Assembly (NCBI RefSeq): GCF_030253575.1
Contig: NC_080565.1
Location: forward strand, 6,110,001 to 6,174,000
Length of the DNA: 64,000 nt
DNA from: Rhododendron vialii
Taxonomy: Eukaryota > Streptophyta > Magnoliopsida > Ericales > Ericaceae
Reading direction: 5' to 3'
Part shown: positions 1 to 10,699 of the stretch, piece by piece
How positions within the stretch are numbered: the stretch's first letter is position 1
Layout of the letters: every line of letters begins with the position of its first letter
Made by a program: the position numbers and the translations under genes
The notes under the pieces: model-generated
Database searches by the model: none
Seen by the model: the letters and a program-made list of their open reading frames with translations, nothing else
What the model was told of the DNA's origin: nothing

Positions 1-893
1 ATGTGGTATCGTGGACAACACCTTTCAAGCGGAAGCGAACTGGTCTCTGCTCAGCATGGTTAGCCGGACTTGATCCTGAAAATAGTTCTGGTATGTTAAC
101 AAGAAGTGATCTTTGCTATATCGATCGCATTTGGATGACCAACTTTGTTATCACTCAAGGATGCTCAGATGACCACATTGTGGTTTTATATGGCACACCG
201 CACACCCACAATGGTTGGATATTATTAAGATTCATTTGAGACCCGCGTTACCAATGAATGTGTTAGTGCCACATCAGATTCTAAAGAAAATGTGGTAACA
301 AGACTCATTGGTATCACCTTCTTCCACTTTATACTGCTGACCCTATATTCCTTTGAAAAACAGGAGTTAATATACTAGCATGGTTTCACAAAGGTTCCCT
401 TCCTCCCCCACCACCATCACTTCCCCTCATTCTCATTGGACCCGGAACTGGTTGTGCGCCTTTCCGAGGATTTGTCGAGGAAAGAGCCTTACAGAGTAAA
501 TCTGGGCCCACCGCTCCAATTTTCTTCTTCTTTGGTTGCCGAAACAAGGATAACGACTTTTTATACAAAGATTTTTGGTTGTCCCATTCACAAAATGGTG
601 GGGTCCTCTCAGAAGATAGAGGTGGAGGCTTCTATGTTGCCTTCTCCAGAGACCAGCCAAACAAGGTTTATGTGCAACACAAGATGCGGGAACAAAGCAA
701 CAGGGTGTGGAATATGCTGTGCGAGGGTGCGGCCATCTATGTTGCAGGTTCATCAACCAAAATGCCGGCGGATGTTATGTCAGCATTTGAGGAAATCATA
801 TCAAATGAGAATGGGGTTTCCAGCGAAGCTGCCGTTGGGTGGAGTAGGGAACTGGAAAAGGCTGATAAGTATTATGTCGAAGCTTGGTCGTGA
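1..893 (+). CDS. ATR3: NADPH-dependent diflavin oxidoreductase (ATR3/Tah18 type), 3' exons
   Basis: Seen: an open segment at 1-90 ends at a GT donor (91); an AG acceptor at 362-363 joins it in phase to 364-893, stop TGA at 891-893. The last exon encodes the motif GPGTGCAPFRGF (NADPH ribose/pyrophosphate loop), then FFGCRNKDNDFLYKDF, RDQPNKVYVQHKM, a VAGSSTKMP loop and the C-terminal end VEAWS, the standard ferredoxin-NADP reductase-like terminus of this family. Known: ATR3/Tah18 carries FMN, FAD and NADPH sites and passes electrons to DRE2 (anamorsin) early in cytosolic Fe-S cluster assembly. The FMN and FAD parts lie left of the window, so the gene is cut by the edge, not truncated. No lesion seen in the visible part. 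CYPOR-like reductases share the fold, but the short FNR end and VEAWS terminus favour ATR3. Confidence 0.92.
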
Positions 894-1309
894 GCTGTCT
901 GCTCCTTTTTTTCATTCTAGTGGCAATTCTGGTAGTTGGAAAGTCATAAACTAGCCTTGTTCTGAAGATCTTTAAGGATCTTGGCTTTATCAGGGAGCAA
1001 ATAATTTCTGAAGTGTTATTTCTATTCACATCAAGAGCTGAGTACCCGATACCGATCCTGGAGAAAACTTTTGACCCGACATTGGATATTACGGCATGGG
1101 TGAATGAATAGGTGGTTTTTTTTTTTTTGATCCTCGAACAAATAGGTAGGTAGGTAGGTAATTGTTGCAAGTGATCTGAAGGTGAATGTAATAACCGTAT
1201 ATGCCTTTTGAGACTGGGTTTTGGTTGCTACTCTTTGAACTTGGATTCGAACACACCAAACGAAAATCTGGAAATAATTCAATTTATACTTCAACCTTAC
1301 AAGGCTTGA
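894..1309. other. 3' flank of the diflavin reductase gene, no gene seen
   Basis: About 400 bases after the stop codon, probably holding the 3' UTR. It contains a short T tract near 1118 and a small GGTA repeat (1143-1160). No coding signal on either strand. Confidence 0.5.
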
Positions 1310-3514
1310 ATTTTTTCTGTAGCCATTATTTTTCCCTAGCACCTAATTGTTACTCGTAAAGCGCAGAAGATGATGATTGGAACTCCGATTGAACACCGCA
1401 CGCTTTTAACTCTTTCTTTCGAAAAGAAAGCTGGTCATTTAACACTGGTAATCAACATGGTCATATACCATTCTCTGTTTGATTAACAGTGTTAACCCTT
1501 TGTTTCAAAAAGAAAGCCGGTCATTTAACACTGTTAATCAATATTGTGATATAACTTTCTCCTTTAATTAACAGTGTTAATTGCATTATACTATTCATTT
1601 ATTCTTCCTTACACACCAGTCATGCCCCTTTTCTTTGTTAAGGTTTTCTGTGCCTATTATTTTTCCCTAGCACTTGATTGTTACTTGCAAAGCGCAAAGG
1701 ACGATGATTGGAACTCCGATTCAATACCGCACGCTTTTAACTCTTTCTTTCGAAAGGAAAGCTGATCATTTAACACTGTTAATCAATATTATCACATAAC
1801 TTTGAGCAATTTAATTAACAGTATTAATAAATATTGTGATATACCTTTCCCTAACTTTTGATTGTTCGAAAAGCGCAGAGGACGACAATTGAAACCCCGG
1901 TCAAACACCGCACGCTTTTAACCCTTTCTTTCGAAAAGGAAGTTTGTCATTTAACACTGGTAATCAACATGGTCATATACCATTCTCTGTTTGATTAACA
2001 GTGTTAACCCATTCTTTCAAAAAGAAAACCGGTCATTTAACACTGTTAATCAATATTATGATATAACTTTCTCTATTAATTAACAATGTTAGTTGCATTG
2101 CACTCTTAATTTATTCTTGCTTACACACCAAACGCTTTTAACTCTTTCTTTCGAAAAGAAAGCCGGTCATTTAACATTGTTAATCAATATTGTGATATAA
2201 CTTTCTCTTTTAATTAACAGTGTTAAATCTAACCCTTTCTTTCGAAAAGAAAGTTGGTCATTTAACACTGGTAATCAACATGGTCATATACCATTCTCTG
2301 TTTGATTAACAGTGTTAACCCTTTGTTTCAAAAAGAAAGCCGGTCATTTAACACTGTTAATCAATATTGTGATATAACTTTCTCCTTTAATTAACAGTGT
2401 TAATTGCATTGCACTCTTCAGTTATTCTTCCTCACACACCAGTCATGCCCCTTTTCTTTGTTAAGGTTTTCTGTAGCTATTATTTTTCCCTAGCACCTGA
2501 TTGTTACTCGCAAAGCGCAGAAGATGATGATTGGAACTCCGATTGAACACCGCACACTTTTAACTCTTTCTTTCGAAAAGAAAGCTGGTCATTTAACACT
2601 GGTAATCAACATGGTCATATACCATTCTCTGTTTGATTAACACTGTTAACCCTTTGTTTCAAAAAGAAAGCCGGTCATTTAACACTGTTAATCAATATTG
2701 TGATATAACTTTCTCTTTTAATTAACAGTGTTAATTACATTGTACTCTTCAGTTATTCTTCCTTACACACCAGTCATGCCCCTTTTCTTTGTTAAGATTT
2801 TCTGTACCTATTATTTTTCCCTAGCACTTGATTGTTACTTGCAAAGCGCAAAGGACGATGATTGGAACTCCGATCGAACACCGCACGCTTTTAACTTTTT
2901 CTTTCGAAAGGAAAGCTGATCATTTAACACTGTTAATCAATATTATCACATAACTTTGAGCAATTTAATTAACAGTGTTAATAAATATTGTGATATACAT
3001 TTTCCTAACTTTTGATTGTTCGCAAAGCGCAGAGGACGACAATTGAAACCCCGGTCAAACACCGCACGCTTTTAACCCTTTCTTTCGAAAAGGAAGTTTG
3101 TCATTTAACACTGGTAATCAACATGGTCATATACCATTCTCTGTTTGATTAACAGTGTTAACCCATTCTTTCAAAAAGAAAATCGATCATTTAACACTGT
3201 TAATCAATATTATGATATAACTTTCTCCATTAATTAACAATGTTAGTTGCATTGCACTCTTAATTTATTCTTCCTTACACACCAAACGCTTTTAACGCTT
3301 TCTTTCGAAAAGAAAGCCGATCAGTTAACATTGTTAATCAATATTGTGATATAACTTTTTCCTTTAATTAATAGTGTTAAATCTAACTCTTTCTTTCGAA
3401 AAGAAAGCTGGTCATTTAACACTGGTAATCAACATGATCATATACCATTCTCTGTTTGATTAACAGTGTTAACTCATTCGTTCGAAAAGAAAGCCGGTCA
3501 TTTAACACTGTTAG
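1310..3514. repeat. Higher-order tandem repeat, period 1,154 bp, built of palindromic sub-units
   Basis: Seen: landmarks recur at a constant offset of 1,154 (GCGCAGAAGATGATG at 1361 and 2515; GCGCAGAGGACGAC at 1873 and 3027), so 1310-2463 is one copy and 2464-3514 a second, incomplete one. Each copy holds about eight sub-units of roughly 85 bases at about 1410, 1497, 1741, 1921, 2008, 2140, 2231 and 2318 (plus 1,154 for copy two). A sub-unit has a CTTTCTTTCGAAA.GAAAG palindrome, then TTAACACTG(T/G)TAATCAA, a 25-30 base spacer, and TTAACAGTGTTAA, the reverse complement of the first box; each can fold as a hairpin. Short open frames at 1574-1765 and 2728-2919 are repeat sequence, not genes. Confidence 0.9.
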
Positions 3515-5113
3515 TGAATCCAAACAAAACTTGCAGTAAATTCAAGCTTACACATCAATTGTGCATTAGACACAAGACACAGGACACACGAGGACACAAC
3601 ATGTACCAACTTAGCTTTGCCATACATTGGAAGGAGCAGACACAAACATAGTACATTACATTTTATACTTGAGACAAAAAGGTATATGCAGAACTTGAAA
3701 CCTTACTAAGCCTTGGGAAAGTTGCACGTAAACAGAAGTACACATGTTAATAGTTGAAAGTTCCAGAAATTAAACCTTTCTAACCTTGCTAATAGTTTCA
3801 AGTTCCAAAAATTAATAGTCAAAAGGAATGGGCAAGTGAGACTTAATACACCAGTAGAATACTCAACACTGCATGAATAAATGTATCAAGTCTGCTTTGA
3901 TTTTCCTGCATTCTTCTTTTGTTATTTCACTTGTTTGCTCTTCATTTGACAGATACTTCTTGATTATCGAAAAGACGACAATAGCACAATCAACACTGCA
4001 AGAATTTAGAATTCAGTTAATTAATAAAATTGGGAACTAACATTGTCAATTAATAGTAGTTGGAGTTTTTTCAGATAAAAAGTTATAAACAATACTTTCC
4101 TTCCCACTGGTTGTTGGGGGGAGTTTTTCTGAATCTCCACTTTGTCAGTAATATTTCTTTTGCAGGGTTCTCTTTGGTCAATGTTGACATATGCCGCAAC
4201 AACTTGCCTCTATTTTAGAAGGAAACAAACAATGTGCAGCTCTTAAAAAGTGCTTTTAGAGTTAAGAGTAGGATATTTCATTAACAGGTTTTGCTTACCA
4301 AGAGTATTGTTGCACTACAATGTTCATCTTTTCCACTTCTACGTTTAAGAGAGTTGTAGAACTTTCAATATCCTTCATCTTTATCAAGAACAAGCAATGT
4401 CCAATGGAATCGAACGAGTATTGGAAAAAGAAGAAATCTTGCCCCTATAGATTTTCTCATTACTTTTCCAAGCATCGCCTTCACTTTGTTTTGGTCTTTG
4501 TTTCGGATCGTGTCCTATTTGCACACAAAAACAAAAACAAATTTTTTCAATACTGGAGTATTCAATGTGTATGTGAAAAATACAATTTTTTTTAAAAACT
4601 TTTAGTTTGTTAACAAGAAGAAGCTGCTGAAGATGAATGATTTTGGTATTGGAGTATTCAAGTCAAACTTCAGCACAACGTCAGAATGGTGTTTCATGAG
4701 CACATTTACATATGCATCTACACGCTGCTATTAATTTTTTATCAGTGAAACACGATTAAAACAGTTTACATCTACACAAAAAGAATAGCGTGTCAAGATT
4801 TTTACATCTAGCTTTGTATTGGAGAGCAAGTTCAGGCAAACAGTCTACACACAAAAAGAAAAGCATCTCAATATTTTTACCCGGTTAGATGGTGCATCTT
4901 CAAATAACAGATTTTGTATGTCTTCGACTTCAATGTGTAGCATGTCAGCTTCAGAACTCCATATTACAGCACTACATATCGCAAAGTATTTTCAAAAATT
5001 AATCAAGAGTTTTGAAAGAAAAAATCTTAAGATTAAACAGAAACTGCAAGCAATACAATCCCAATGGTTACAAAAGAGAAGATCAGATCATCTAAAAAAA
5101 GGGCTATCAATTT
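3515..5113. other. Intergenic, no gene seen
   Basis: AT-rich sequence with no domain-like translation, RNA gene or clear terminal repeats. The open frames here (for example 4320-4595 and 4819-5115) have low-complexity translations and no recognisable motif. Confidence 0.5.
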
Positions 5114-5115
5114 AG

Positions 5116-5182
5116 GCTGGTCATTTAACACTGTTAACTAATATTATGATATAACTTTCTCCTTTAATTAACAGTGTTAATT
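5116..5182. repeat. Isolated sub-unit of the palindromic repeat
   Basis: One sub-unit of the 1310-3514 family (TTTAACACTGTTAACTAATATT ... TTAATTAACAGTGTT) stands alone here, 1.6 kb from the array. A further single TTAACACTGTTAAC box occurs near 5280. This suggests the unit has spread locally, not only by tandem copying. Confidence 0.8.
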
Positions 5183-5604
5183 GCCTGGCACTCTTGCCCC
5201 TTTTCTCTAACACTGGTTAATGAAATTTCATAATACCGTTTGGAATAATACTTTCTCTACGGTTCTACGGTTTTGTTCAATTAACACTGTTAACCAACAG
5301 AGGAGGAGGAGGATTGAAATGAGGTTCTACAATTTTGTTCAATTATTAACACGCGTCGGATATGGACACGACACTCTCTTGACACACGTTAAACACGCCA
5401 AATTAAGTGTCTAGTTTCTAATTGTACTTGTTTTACTGGGATTTGGGAACACTCTAGGCACTATGGAGGACACGACAGAAATTGTGATGTGTAAAACTTG
5501 GTCCACAGTTCAAAATTTCAATCGATGAAAAGAATACGTGTGCAGCAATTGTAGTTTTGTATCTTTGTAAATGCAATATTTTATGTGTTTTATCTTCATT
5601 GGAT

Positions 5605-5878
5605 AGAAATAATGATTACTACGAATTGCAACACAATGAATCTCGTTCCCCAGTATCACTGAACCCATATGGGAGCATACATCCTTTTCGGGCATTTCGT
5701 CAAACAACTTCCGAGCATCATCCACTTCCCCACACCTGGCATACATCGACACTAAGGCATTTTGCACAAACAAACACCAATCAGGATGGCTAGCATCAAT
5801 AGACTTATGAACATCCCTCCCTAAATCAAGATTTTGTTCTTGACCACAAGCCTTGAAATACGTACTTGCAAAAATCAC
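5605..5878 (-). pseudogene. Pentatricopeptide repeat (PPR) protein fragment
   Basis: On the minus strand from 5878 the translation holds KACGQEQNLDLGRDVHK, then FVQNALVSMYARCGEVDDAR and KLFDEMPEKDV, the hallmark of PLS-class plant PPR repeats. After EKDV the frame jumps to LGNEIHCVAIRS, which itself looks like the start of another PPR block, so an internal deletion is likely. No start codon context, organelle signal or further repeats are present. Known: PPR proteins bind organellar RNA and normally carry about ten or more repeats; this piece has two. It is a degraded fragment. The Copia element at 6036 lies just beyond it. Confidence 0.75.
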
Positions 5879-6035
5879 TCGTTCCTCATTTTTTCAAATT
5901 AGAGAAAAAAATTGAAAATATGTCAATACTGTTACAAATCCTCACAAAAATGAAATACATATTCAAAGAATTATGCAATTTGCTAAAATTACAGAAAATG
6001 ACGACATTGCACAAATCTAATTGGCGAATGACAAG

Positions 6036-6322
6036 TGTTAGAACTATGGCTCATATGTTATTGGGGGGTGCAGAGGGCGTTATACGGTATGGTTCGTATA
6101 GGGGTATTTTTGGGATACAGACCAAATACCAGTTTAGGGTTAGAATAGAGTCAATATAAATACTCTATGTTGTAAACCCTAATTCATACTGTGATAATAA
6201 AGAACAGCAGCCGCTCTCGCTCCCGTGGACGTACCCGGTTTTGGGGAACCACGTATATCTCTGTGTTGATTCTTTACTGTTTATACTCGTAAATCGTGTG
6301 TGTGTGTGTGTCGATCCTAACA
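6036..6322 (+). repeat. 5' LTR of the Copia element
   Basis: 287 bp, TG...CA. A likely TATA element (ATATAAATACTC) is near 6153. The end carries a TG dinucleotide run (about 6297-6310) that is 8 bp longer than in the right LTR and accounts for the whole length difference. Confidence 0.95.
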
Positions 6323-6324
6323 AG

Positions 6325-6336
6325 TGGTATCAAAGC
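6325..6336 (+). promoter_or_regulatory. Primer binding site (initiator Met-tRNA)
   Basis: TGGTATCAAAGC begins two bases after the 5' LTR. It matches the common plant Copia primer site complementary to the 3' end of initiator tRNA-Met, apart from one base (A for G). Confidence 0.85.
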
Positions 6337-6367
6337 TACAGGCTGTTTTAGATCACACAGAACAACG

Positions 6368-9300
6368 ATGTCATCGAGTTCGTCTGTTTCGAAGTTCGAT
6401 GTGATGAAGTTCGATGGAACTTCGAATTTCGAATTGTGGCAACAGCGGGTAAAGGATCTGTTGGTGCAGCAGGGCTTGTACAAGGGATTGAAGGCGAAGC
6501 CAGAGGCCATGTCTAACGACGATTGGGAAGAACTCCAGATGAAGGCGGTGAGTACGATTCGTCTGTGTCTTGCAGACGAAGTTATGTATCACGTGTTAGG
6601 TGATGAATCGCCGGCTGGGGTTTGGACTAAACTGGAGAGCAGGTATATGTCAAAATCGTTGACGAACAAACTGTTTCTAAAGCAGAAACTGTTTGGGTTG
6701 AAGATGGCCGAGGGTGCTGATCTGATTCAGCATATCAACACGTTCAATCAGGTTGTGAGCGACCTGCAACGGATTGACGTAAAGTTTGAGGAGGAAGACC
6801 AAGCGCTGATGTTACTGTGTTCACTACCGATTTCTCTCGAAACCCTAGTTACAACCTTACTTTGGGGGAAAGAAACCCTAGAACTGGAGGAAGTCACTGC
6901 AGCCCTTCTGGCGTATAATCAACGCAAGCAACAAACAGAATCGCTGCAGGGTGAAGGTCTGGTGGTTAAAGGGTACGGGGATCATGGCAGGAAGAATGAG
7001 AGGGGTAAATCAGTTTCGGGGCGTGGGAGGTCTCAGTCAAAGAACAGGTCCGAGGGCACGTTTGAGTTCAAGTGTTATAGGTGTCATGAACCGGGGCACA
7101 TGAAGAAAGACTGTCCGCAGAAGAGTAAGGGAACTGACTGGAAGAAGAAGGGAAAGACAGGGGAAAGGAAATATGGATCAACTTCTGCAAACGTTGTGGA
7201 GCAGGAGTCAAATGATGGTGATATGCTTTCGGTCTCAGCAAGTTCAGATCACATGGCAGATTCATGGATTATGGATTCAGCATGTTCTTTTCACATATCT
7301 CCTATCAAGGAATGGTTCAACACATATAGGTCAGTGGATTGTGGTAATGTTCTTATGGGTAACGATGCATCGTGTAAAGTCATAGGAATAGGCACAATTA
7401 AAATCAGAATGTATGATGGTGTTGTGAGAACTTTGGGGGATGTTAGACATGTTCCAGAATTGAGAAAGAATTTAATTTCGTTGGGAACCTTAGACTCCAA
7501 TGGCTGTGGGTATAAAACAGAGAGTGGAGTCATGAAGGTAACAAATGGTGCTATGGTGATGATGAAGGCTTGTAAAGTTCCTGGTAATATTTACAAGTTG
7601 GTCGGGAGTACAGTTGTAGGTGGAGCTGCTGCCACTACAACAGACGATACTGATGATACTATGCTTTGGCATATGCGGTTGGGACATATGGGAGAGCGTG
7701 TGATGTTAGAGCTACATAAGAGGAATCTGCTGAAAGGGGTTAAATCGTGTAAATTGGATTTCTACAAGTTTTGTGTTCTGGGAAAACAGTGTAAGGTGCA
7801 GTTTAGGAATGCAACTCACAGAACGAAGGGAATTCTTGACTACGTTCATTCAGATGTTTGGGGGCCAGTGAGGGTAGCTTCGAAAGGAGGATCTCTGTAT
7901 TTCTTGACCTTTATTGATGATTTTTCAAGGAAAGTTAGGGTGTACTTCATGAAGCACAAGTCTGAAATCTTTGCTAAGTTCAGAGTGTGGAAAGCTGAAA
8001 TGGAAAACCAGATAGGGAAAAAGATTAAGTGCCTCGGGACAGATAATGGGAAAGAATTCAAGAATGGGTCTTTTCTGAAGTTTTGTGAGGAACATGGGAT
8101 TCAACGACACTTTACAGTTCGAAAGACACCACAGCAGAATGGGGTGGCAGAAAGAATGAACAGAACCATTGCAGAAAGGGCACGGTGTTTAAGATTGAAT
8201 GCGGGACTTCCGAAGGTTTTTTGGGCAGAAGCAGTGAGTATGGCATGCTTTGTTATAAACAGGTCACCGAGTGCTGCTTTGGATAGGAAGGTAGCTGAGG
8301 AGATGTGGACAGAGAAAGAGGTTGACTACTCAGGGTTGAGAATTTTTGGGTGTCCGGCCTATGTTCATGTTCCCAGTGATGAGAGGTTAAAGCTTGATGC
8401 GAAGTCTAGACAGTGTATCTTTCTTGGTTATGAGAAAGGGGTCAAAGGGTACAAGCTTTGGGATTTAGAGACAAAGAAGGTGGTGATCAGTAGGGATGTG
8501 GTATTTGATGAGGACTCTATGATCAAGGCACATCAGAGGGTTCAAAATTCTGAGTCAGAGGAAGTGAACAGCAAACAACAGGGCGTACAGATTGAGCTGG
8601 AGAGTTTTGATATAGGTGATACTCAGCCAGATGAACAGCTTGATCAATAGCAGCAGCAGGAGCAGCAGCAAAGCTTGGCCGCTGGGAGAACCAAGCGCAC
8701 TATCAAGCCACCAGTGAGGTATGGGTTTGATGACTTGGTTTCTTATGCATTGACTACTACTAGTGGGGATCCATCTACTTTTCAGGATGCTATTACGAGT
8801 TCTGAAAGGGACCAATGGATGGAAGCCATGGTAGAGGAAATGGAGTCTTTGCATAAGAATAAGACTTGGGAGTTGAAAGAACTGCCCAAGGAAAAGAAGC
8901 CAGTGGGTTGTAAGTGGGTATACAAGCGGAAAGAGGCAGCAATAGAAAAGGAGAGGAAAAAGTTCAAGGCTCGATTAGTGGCAAAGGGGTATTCACAGAG
9001 GAAGGGGATTGATTTTGATGAGGTCTTTTCTCCAGTGGTGAGGCATACGTCAATCAGGATTATCTTGGCATTAGTGGCTAGCTATGATCTGGAGTTAGAG
9101 CAGATGGATGTGAAAACGGCATTCCTCCATGGTGATTTGGAGGAATATACATGGAACAGCCTGAGGGGTTCAAGCAGCCAGAGACTGAGCATCTTGTTTG
9201 TAAGTTGAAGAAGTCCCTTTATGGGCTGAAACAGTCTCCAAGACAATGGTACAAGAGGTTTGACTCTTTCATGATACGGATTGGGTACACACGCTGTGAG

Positions 9301-10332
9301 TATGATTGTTGCGTTTATGTTAAGAGTCTTAATGATGGTTCCTATATTTTCTTGCTTCTTTATGTGGATGATATGCTGATTGCTGCGAAGAGTATGGTTG
9401 AGGTAAATAGGTTGAAGTCTTTATTGGGTAAAGAGTTTGACATGAAGGATTTAGGAGCGGCTAGGAAGATACTTGGGATGGAAATTCGCTGAGATAGGTC
9501 AGCTGGTAAGTTGTGGTTATCTCAAAAGAATTATGTGGTGAAAGTGTTGGAGAGGTTTAGTATGAATAATGCCAAACCGGTCAGCACTCCATTGGCAAGT
9601 CATTTCAGATTATCTTCAGCTCAGTGTCCGATGTCAGATGAAGAAATTGAGGATATGTCAAGGGTGCCTTATGCAAGTGCAGTGGGTTGCTTAATGTATG
9701 CAATGGTTTGTACGAGGCCCGATTTGGCACATGCAGTTAGCACCGTCAGTAAGTACATGGCCAAACCAGGCAGAGAGCATTGGAAGGCAGTCAAGTGGAT
9801 GTTCAGATACTTGAAAGGTACTTCAGATCGCGGGATTATGTTTGGTAGGCAACGGGGTCAGATTTCAGTTGTTGGGTATATGGATGCGGATTATGCTGGG
9901 GGTTTGGATGACAGAAGGTCTACAACTGGTTATGTGTTTACACTTGTGGGTGGGCCTATTTGTTGGAGATCCATGGTACAACCTCTGGTGGCTTTATCCA
10001 CTACTGAGTCTGAGTATATGGCGGTGACTGAGGGAGCTAAGGAAGCATTGTGGTTGAAAGGGTTTGTTAAGGAGCTTGGCATAGATCAAGGTGGAGTTCA
10101 GTTGCATTGTGACAGTCAGAGTGCCATTTATTTGGCAAAGCATCAGGTGTATCATGCTCGAACCAAGCATATCGACGTGAGGTTTCACAAGGTGAGAGAG
10201 TTGATTGATGCAGGAGATTTGATACTGGAAAAGGTGCACACTTCTGAGAATGCAGCTGATATGTTGACAAAGACGGTTACTGCAGACAAGTTCAAGCATT
10301 GCTTGGACTTGGTTAATGTCTCCCGGTGCTAG
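6368..10332 (+). pseudogene. Copia gag-pol polyprotein, three inactivating lesions
   Basis: Start ATG 6368 begins the gag (MSSSSSVSKFDVMKF). In order: zinc knuckle CYRCHEPGHMKKDC (about 7072-7113); protease DSA motif (7275); GAG-pre-integrase HHCC region (7668-7800); integrase with all three catalytic acids (near 7852, 8043, 8150); reverse transcriptase with YVDDML (9361); RNase H with DADYAG (9883), TESEYMA and HCDSQSA. Lesions: in-frame TAG at 8648-8650, where the flanking glutamine codons are CAG; a small deletion near 9140-9148 that shifts the frame within reverse transcriptase; in-frame TGA at 9490-9492. In the HHCC finger the first cysteine position is Tyr (FYKFC). The last stop is at 10330-10332. 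Confidence 0.93.
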
Positions 10333-10404
10333 GAAAAGGGAGGCATCCCCCCAACTCACTGGATAGTGATGATTATCTTCTGAAGGGGCGAGAGTGAATT
10401 CGCC

Positions 10405-10415
10405 AAGGTGGAGAT
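10405..10415 (+). promoter_or_regulatory. Polypurine tract
   Basis: AAGGTGGAGAT abuts the TG of the 3' LTR at 10416. This purine run is the usual second-strand priming site of plant Copia elements. Confidence 0.8.
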
Positions 10416-10694
10416 TGTTAGAATTATGGCTAATATGTTATTGGGGGGTGCAGGGGGCGTTATACGGTATGGTTCGTATAGGGGTATTTTTGGGATACAG
10501 ACCAAATACCAGTTTAGGGTTAGAATAGAGTCAATATAAATACTCTATGTTGTAAACCCTAATTCATACTGTGATAATAAAGAACAGCAGCCGCTCTCGC
10601 TCCCGTGGACGTACCCGATTTTGGAGAACCACGTATATCTCTGTGTTGATTCTTTACTGTTTATACTCGTAAATCGTGTGTGTCGATCCTAACA
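10416..10694 (+). repeat. 3' LTR of the Copia element
   Basis: 279 bp, TG...CA, followed by the target duplication ACAAG (10695-10699). Differs from the 5' LTR by five substitutions (three in the first 45 bases, two near 10620) and a shorter TG run. Confidence 0.95.
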
Positions 10695-10699
10695 ACAAG

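Larger units (their letters stand above)
6036..10694 (+). mobile_element. Ty1/Copia LTR retrotransposon, full length
   Basis: Seen: two near-identical LTRs (6036-6322, 287 bp; 10416-10694, 279 bp), both TG...CA, bounded by the 5-bp target duplication ACAAG at 6031-6035 and 10695-10699. A primer binding site TGGTATCAAAGC starts at 6325 and a purine-rich tract (AAGGTGGAGAT) precedes the right LTR. The interior encodes gag, protease, integrase, reverse transcriptase and RNase H in Copia order. The LTRs differ by five substitutions and one TG-repeat length change by eye, so insertion is relatively recent. The coding frame is broken three times, so it cannot encode its own full polyprotein. Confidence 0.97.

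Noticed and set aside
1574..2919. Two similar 63-residue open frames (1574-1765 and 2728-2919)
   Set aside because: They are the same part of the 1,154-bp repeat and have no start context or domain.
1310..3514. CRISPR-like array
   Set aside because: Unit length varies, the intervening sequence is itself repeated and not unique, and the context is a plant nuclear genome.
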